Below, piece by piece: positions 6,109-7,665 of a stretch of 7,665 bases of DNA. Made by a program: the position numbers and the translations under genes. The notes under the pieces were generated by a model. The model searched no databases, was not told the DNA's origin, and saw only the letters and a list, made by a program, of their open reading frames with translations. Every line of letters starts with the position of its first letter. Position 1 is the first letter of the stretch. The stretch comes from Firmicutes bacterium UBA5500 (GTDB taxonomy: Bacteria > Bacillota > UBA994 > UBA5500), in contig DIPA01000040.1 of the NCBI GenBank assembly GCA_002427055.1, positions 27,761 to 35,425 on the forward strand, read 5' to 3'.

Positions 6109-6125
6109 ACTCATCTTCTTGTCAA
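6097..6125 (-). promoter_or_regulatory. exact-consensus sigma-A promoter of the C39-like peptidase gene
   Basis: On the minus strand TTGACA (6125-6120), a 17-base spacer and TATAAT (6102-6097) match the sigma-A consensus at all twelve positions. Transcription should start near 6090, leaving a leader of about 24 bases with GGGAGG. Such a strong promoter usually needs a repressor or drives very high expression. Confidence 0.88.
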
Positions 6126-6140
6126 AATACTTACTGAATG

Positions 6141-6169
6141 ATTATACTAAAAAGGAATTATTTTGTCCC
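6141..6169 (-). promoter_or_regulatory. possible second upstream promoter of the peptidase gene
   Basis: On the minus strand TATAAT (6146-6141) is a perfect -10. GGGACA (6169-6164), 17 bases upstream, matches the -35 at four of six positions. It is in tandem with the consensus promoter and would give a leader about 44 bases longer. It could equally be a chance match in AT-rich DNA. Confidence 0.35.
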
Positions 6170-6199
6170 ATAGCTCTGGTCCAGCCATATTTGCACTAA

Positions 6200-6526
6200 C
6201 TACCGCGTTTGTTTTACATCCTTGAGGCAACCTAAAACCTAAGACATAAAGCCATTCTGTATATGATTTATGGTAGTAGGCTACGGGTAGCCGAAGTCGC
6301 TCGACTTAGGATTAAAGATATTCTTAGCGATACCATGTAAGTGCGAGTAGATAATGCTAAGCATGGCACCAATCGCTACACTATACTCTCCCATACCGCG
6401 CTCATTGCGCTAAAGGAATATTTCAGAGCTTACTTTGTTCCTGGCGAATATGCACGAAATGATTGGCTGTTTCCTAGTAGAGATCCTTTAACACATATTA
6501 ACGTCAGTACGATTAAGAGTACGATT
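6200..6526 (+). pseudogene. tyrosine recombinase (phage-type integrase) remnant with internal stops
   Basis: One reading frame shows integrase catalytic-domain similarity across two in-frame TAA codons. The segments are LEAT, stop (6233-6235), NLRHKAILYMIYGSRLRVAEV and ARLRIKDILSDTM, stop (6338-6340), then VRVDNAKHGTNRYTILSHTA continuing to NDWLFPSRD and STIKSTI. This matches the family order: N-K/R-H-x-A-I-L, Y-G-x-G-L-R-V-x-E-V with the first catalytic Arg, then the beta-hairpin Lys region, R-Y-T-x-L-S and W-L-F-P. Each stop replaces about one codon. The usual GLR is RLR, another sign of decay. Similarity ends near 6526, before the HxxR, H/W and Tyr that complete the active site. An earlier TAA at 6197 closes the frame. 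No intact start or ribosome binding site was seen, so the gene is dead and truncated at both ends. Confidence 0.82.
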
Positions 6527-6595
6527 GGGCGGCGAGGGGTGGTTTTTTTGTGCGCAACTTCCGGCTTGCCCCAATTGGAACCGTCCCCCAAGTAT

Positions 6596-6623
6596 CAGAG
6601 GGGCACCTTTGGGTGCCCCTCTG
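6596..6623. terminator. perfect 12-bp hairpin after the M14 carboxypeptidase gene
   Basis: CAGAGGGGCACC (6596-6607) pairs without mismatch with GGTGCCCCTCTG (6612-6623) around a 4-base loop. It lies 16 bases beyond the stop of the minus-strand carboxypeptidase gene, the position of a terminator. Neither side carries a T run (minus strand continues ATACTTGGGG), so it may act as a Rho-assisted or stabilising stem, or be a relic of a mobile repeat. Confidence 0.6.
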
Positions 6624-6639
6624 TATGTCCTAGGGATTT

Positions 6640-7665
6640 CTATAGTTCTATTGTCTGGGTAACAACGCCAGCCTTCTCACTCCACACGGTTACCTTGGCC
6701 TGGCCCTTGCCCTGTAGTATCCAGCTCGCCTGCTTCCTGGCAAGACCGGGTATATGCCCCAGCTCCGTTCTTGCTTCTCCTGCTACCAAGGTCAAGCCGT
6801 CACTGAGTTCTAGGCGTGCTTCTACCGGTTTGGCTACTTTTAAGCGTAAGGCCATCTCGGTAACGTTAGTTGCTAAATAACCGCTGTTCGCTGCAACAAG
6901 ATGTAAGCGATGCATAGCGTCGGCTATCGGCTCGGCCATCAGCTTCTCTATCTGCATCAGAGGCGAGGTAGCCGCATGGCGAATGGTGAACATGGCACTG
7001 CCATGTATCTCCTCCTCCAGCAGATGCCCAGGAATGTTCTGGCGAACATACTTGGTATTCCAGCCACCGAGTTCTACTTTGCCTAGCTGCGGGTGTTCAA
7101 ATGGATACCAGTTGATAAAGCCGGTCCCGCCAAGCTCCCGATCGTTCCACTCCAAAATCTTCAACTCATCAGCCACTTGCTCTCGATAGCTTCGCTCGCG
7201 CATACCCTTGAAGCCACCTGGATATTCAATACCGGCGCGCTTAGGCAAGTTCCAAAGCTCAATTTCCAAACCAAATATACCGTAATGCTCATAGGCCCAT
7301 TCTGGGAAACTACCTAAAGTCAGCGAATTAGGATCCCAGAATTGATGATAAAGCGAGAAAGTCGGAAGCCCTGCTGTTTCCTCACCTAGTACGCCAAGGG
7401 CTTTGTAAATATCCAAGTCACCTGGAGGCATCTTGTCGTCACTCAAATGAGCAAAAGGACGCAAGAATAGCCCGGCCGCAGTATGATAAGCCAAAGTGCC
7501 AACGATATTCTTATGGCTGAGCATGAAATCTGCTACTGCCTTCGTTTCCGGCGCGCTGAATGGATAGGGGCCTGCCCCGACTTGCTTGTGTTCAGGAAAC
7601 CAATTGGCGGCAAAGTTGCGGTTAAAATCGAGGCCAAAGGCTGATTTGGCGCTTTTGATCTCTAC
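6640..7665 (-). CDS. M14-family zinc carboxypeptidase, N-terminus outside the window
   Basis: The frame is open from the right edge to a TAG at 6642-6640; 341 residues are visible and the start is beyond 7665. An ATG at 7524 is internal, because the 47 residues before it already carry family motifs. Numbering from the edge: GLDFNRNF (11-18) gives the Asn-Arg pair that binds the substrate carboxylate, and GPYPFSAPET (32-41) follows. LAYHTA has the third zinc ligand, His61, and YGIFGLEIELW contains the catalytic Glu (about 136). The HxxE zinc motif must lie upstream of the window. After the catalytic domain come HPQLGKVELGGWNTK and a beta-rich C-terminal extension (about residues 240-341), as in some large bacterial M14 peptidases. 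It probably removes C-terminal residues from peptides. Location is unknown because any signal peptide is missing. Confidence 0.9.
   Translation of the reverse strand, partial: VEIKSAKSAFGLDFNRNFAANWFPEHKQVGAGPYPFSAPETKAVADFMLSHKNIVGTLAYHTAAGLFLRPFAHLSDDKMPPGDLDIYKALGVLGEETAGLPTFSLYHQFWDPNSLTLGSFPEWAYEHYGIFGLEIELWNLPKRAGIEYPGGFKGMRERSYREQVADELKILEWNDRELGGTGFINWYPFEHPQLGKVELGGWNTKYVRQNIPGHLLEEEIHGSAMFTIRHAATSPLMQIEKLMAEPIADAMHRLHLVAANSGYLATNVTEMALRLKVAKPVEARLELSDGLTLVAGEARTELGHIPGLARKQASWILQGKGQAKVTVWSEKAGVVTQTIEL

Noticed and set aside
6200..6526. Alternative genetic code or stop-codon recoding to rescue the integrase.
   Set aside because: Intact neighbours end at TAA and TAG, the frame also lacks its C-terminal active site, and another conserved Gly is changed; decay is simpler.
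6341..6880. A 179-codon plus-strand frame taken as a whole gene.
   Set aside because: Only its first 62 or so codons resemble an integrase; the rest reads through a hairpin and antisense to the M14 gene.
1..7665. CRISPR array, tRNA, rRNA or complete insertion sequence.
   Set aside because: No regularly spaced repeats, no tRNA-like cloverleaf, no rRNA conserved blocks and no intact transposase were seen.

Overview
The window looks like chromosomal DNA from an endospore-forming member of the Bacillota, probably a clostridial-type lineage. The best evidence is an intact alpha/beta-type small acid-soluble spore protein gene. Purine-rich AGGAGG-type ribosome binding sites, near-consensus sigma-A promoters and a Gram-positive lipoprotein agree with this. 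Base composition is intermediate, about half G+C by eye. Genus cannot be read from the sequence.

Layout, left to right. (1) Positions 1-791, plus strand: the 3' end of an unrecognised gene overlaps an unrecognised gene for a single-pass membrane protein. (2) Positions 792-1094: a spacer with a 12-bp tandem repeat and a strong bidirectional terminator. (3) Positions 1095-2519, minus strand: a tRNA CCA-adding enzyme/poly(A) polymerase-family protein with an HD domain. (4) Positions 2630-2860, minus strand: the spore protein. (5) Positions 3001-3858, plus strand: a GNAT acetyltransferase, divergent from the spore gene and driven by a good sigma-A promoter. (6) Positions 3939-5243 (lipoprotein of unknown function) and 5335-6066 (secreted C39-like cysteine peptidase), both minus strand, separated by a short gap that holds a perfect hairpin. 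The peptidase has an exact-consensus promoter whose -10 box lies inside an inverted repeat. (7) Positions 6200-6526: a decayed tyrosine recombinase with internal stops and no C-terminal catalytic half. (8) Positions 6640-7665, minus strand: an M14 zinc carboxypeptidase whose N-terminus lies beyond the right edge.

The genes do not form one pathway. They are mostly singly transcribed units: RNA maturation, spore DNA protection, acetyl transfer, and an envelope group consisting of the lipoprotein, the C39-like peptidase and perhaps the carboxypeptidase. The least explained parts are the overlapping unknown pair at the left edge, the C39/lipoprotein pair with its regulatory DNA, and the integrase remnant beside a long perfect hairpin. 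I saw no CRISPR array, no rRNA or tRNA gene and no complete mobile element. I did not find a convincing new multi-gene system; the findings are ranked accordingly.
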